Below, in pieces: positions 62,946-64,000 of a stretch of 64,000 nucleotides of DNA; position 1 is the first letter of the stretch; the number at the start of each line of letters is the position of its first letter. The DNA comes from Phalacrocorax aristotelis (Eukaryota; Chordata; Aves; Suliformes; Phalacrocoracidae): NCBI RefSeq assembly GCF_949628215.1, contig NC_134276.1, forward strand, positions 103,473,256-103,537,255, written 5' to 3'. A program made the translations under genes and the position numbers. The notes under the pieces are model-generated. The model did no database searches. It had not been told where the DNA came from and worked only from the letters and a program-made list of their open reading frames with translations.

Positions 62946-64000
62946 CTCCCAGGATTATAGGACTGAACCACAAAGGGGCTTTTAAGACTCTCAGTGACCG
63001 TGCAACTCCCTCCTACCATGATACTGGAGTACCAAATGGCCCTGCAAAACATCTGCTTGCCATTGCTCTGCTTTGGCAATGCTGAGGGTCTTAATCATAC
63101 TTTACTGGAAGTCTTTCCACATGTGTTCTTATATGCTCAGTGTAAGTGTGGTTATTCATGTATTTTTGTAGCAGAAAAAGTAAAATCTAGTGTTTTTCTT
63201 TTCTCCTTTAAACCCCTCTGCAGTCTGGTCTCCATTCAGAGCTCAGGGCTTGCTTTGACAGAAGGTAGATTTTTTAAATCAAGTTTTTACTGCATTTATT
63301 TCACCATTGCTTGCATCACCTGGGAAAGCTGTGATGCCTCCACGAAGCACGTGACTGCAGGGTGATGGGAGGGTGGAGGGGTGGAGAGAGGGAGTTTTAT
63401 GAGCTCAGGGTGTGGGAGGCCCACATCGGTGGGAGAAGGAGCTTTCCAAGAACAATACCCATGGGTGGCAATGGGAGAGGGGTGAATGACCCGCTCTTCC
63501 CCCTCTGAGATCCTGGCTACTCCAGGGATGTGTGGCTGCACTGTGCCACAGGGTGGGTATATGGCCTGCGGATGGGCAGGCTGCAGGGCAGCAAGGGGCA
63601 GAGGTGGCTCTAACGCTCTCAGATATCCCTCCTCCGGCACACCCCCAGATGTGAATCTTCACCCACCTAAGGCTCATCTGCTTTTTAGCTTCTTCGTGGC
63701 CCCTTGCTGCCATGGATGGCCTTCTCCAGTACCCAGAGGAGCTTGGCTGCAGGTAGCTCAGGTGGATGCGCAATAGCAGTACAGCAGTATTAGTGCAGCT
63801 CTTGTTTCAGAAGGGCTGTGACCTCCCAGCTGCTCTGTGGGGCAAGGAGATGTGGTGAAACCTCCGACTTGCAGGAGGTGCTGGGGGGGCCAAGCATGGG
63901 GGTATCACGCAGTCCCTGCAAGGCTGGGGCTGCTGGTGTGGCTAAGGAGCTGTGACTAGGCAAGAAGCCTGCCATCCAGGTGTTCCCTGCTGTGTCCCCA
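62946..64000. other. Intergenic sequence to the right edge
   Basis: No gene seen. From about 63.36 kb the sequence is GC-richer, producing overlapping open frames on both strands (63296-63773 region) without recognisable motifs. Confidence 0.4.

Noticed and set aside
26846-64000. Search for exons of HUNK, the next gene in human
   Set aside because: No kinase or C-terminal HUNK motif was recognised in any frame; the gene probably lies beyond the right edge.
1-64000. Bacterial-type systems, CRISPR arrays, tRNA or rRNA genes
   Set aside because: No regularly spaced repeats, no tRNA box pair with cloverleaf and no rRNA sequence were seen; the window is ordinary vertebrate DNA.

Overview
This window is vertebrate nuclear DNA, most likely from a bird of the Neoaves group. 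The evidence is: split genes with GT/AG introns, one GC-rich CpG island in otherwise AT-rich noncoding sequence, and two LTR relics of endogenous-retrovirus families that I recognise from neoavian genomes and do not expect in galliforms. The gene order URB1 (+), MRAP (-), MIS18A (+) matches human 21q22.11 read in reverse. It contains no bacterial or viral gene set, no CRISPR array and no operon.

Layout. Bases 1-1265 hold the last two coding exons of URB1, a nucleolar ribosome-biogenesis scaffold whose body lies off the left edge. Bases 7404-21706 hold MRAP on the minus strand, the accessory protein that carries the ACTH receptor MC2R to the cell surface. I reconstruct three phase-compatible coding exons giving 120 residues. 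Bases 22900-26029 hold MIS18A on the plus strand, a centromere-licensing protein. Five phase-compatible exons give 206 residues, and the first exons sit in the only CpG island. MRAP and MIS18A are head to head, with about 1.2 kb between their start codons.

From about 26.8 kb to 64 kb I find no exon I can recognise. This gene desert carries a near-complete solo LTR (35753-36329), two old MIR SINE copies (about 58.9-59.1 kb and 62.9 kb), small tandem duplications, hairpins and a possible conserved noncoding stretch near 60.9-61.06 kb. In human the next gene in this direction is HUNK; I recognise no HUNK exon here. The three genes share no pathway: their clustering is conserved synteny (ribosome assembly, melanocortin signalling, centromere maintenance).

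I found no convincing undescribed biological system. The most useful follow-ups are the MRAP terminal exon, a possible alternative URB1 exon at 6886-6957, the MIS18A promoter with its CHR-like motif and 76-base first intron, and a segment near 32.6-32.9 kb that is open on both strands. Exon calls rest on reading frame, splice phase and remembered family features; no alignment or search could be run.
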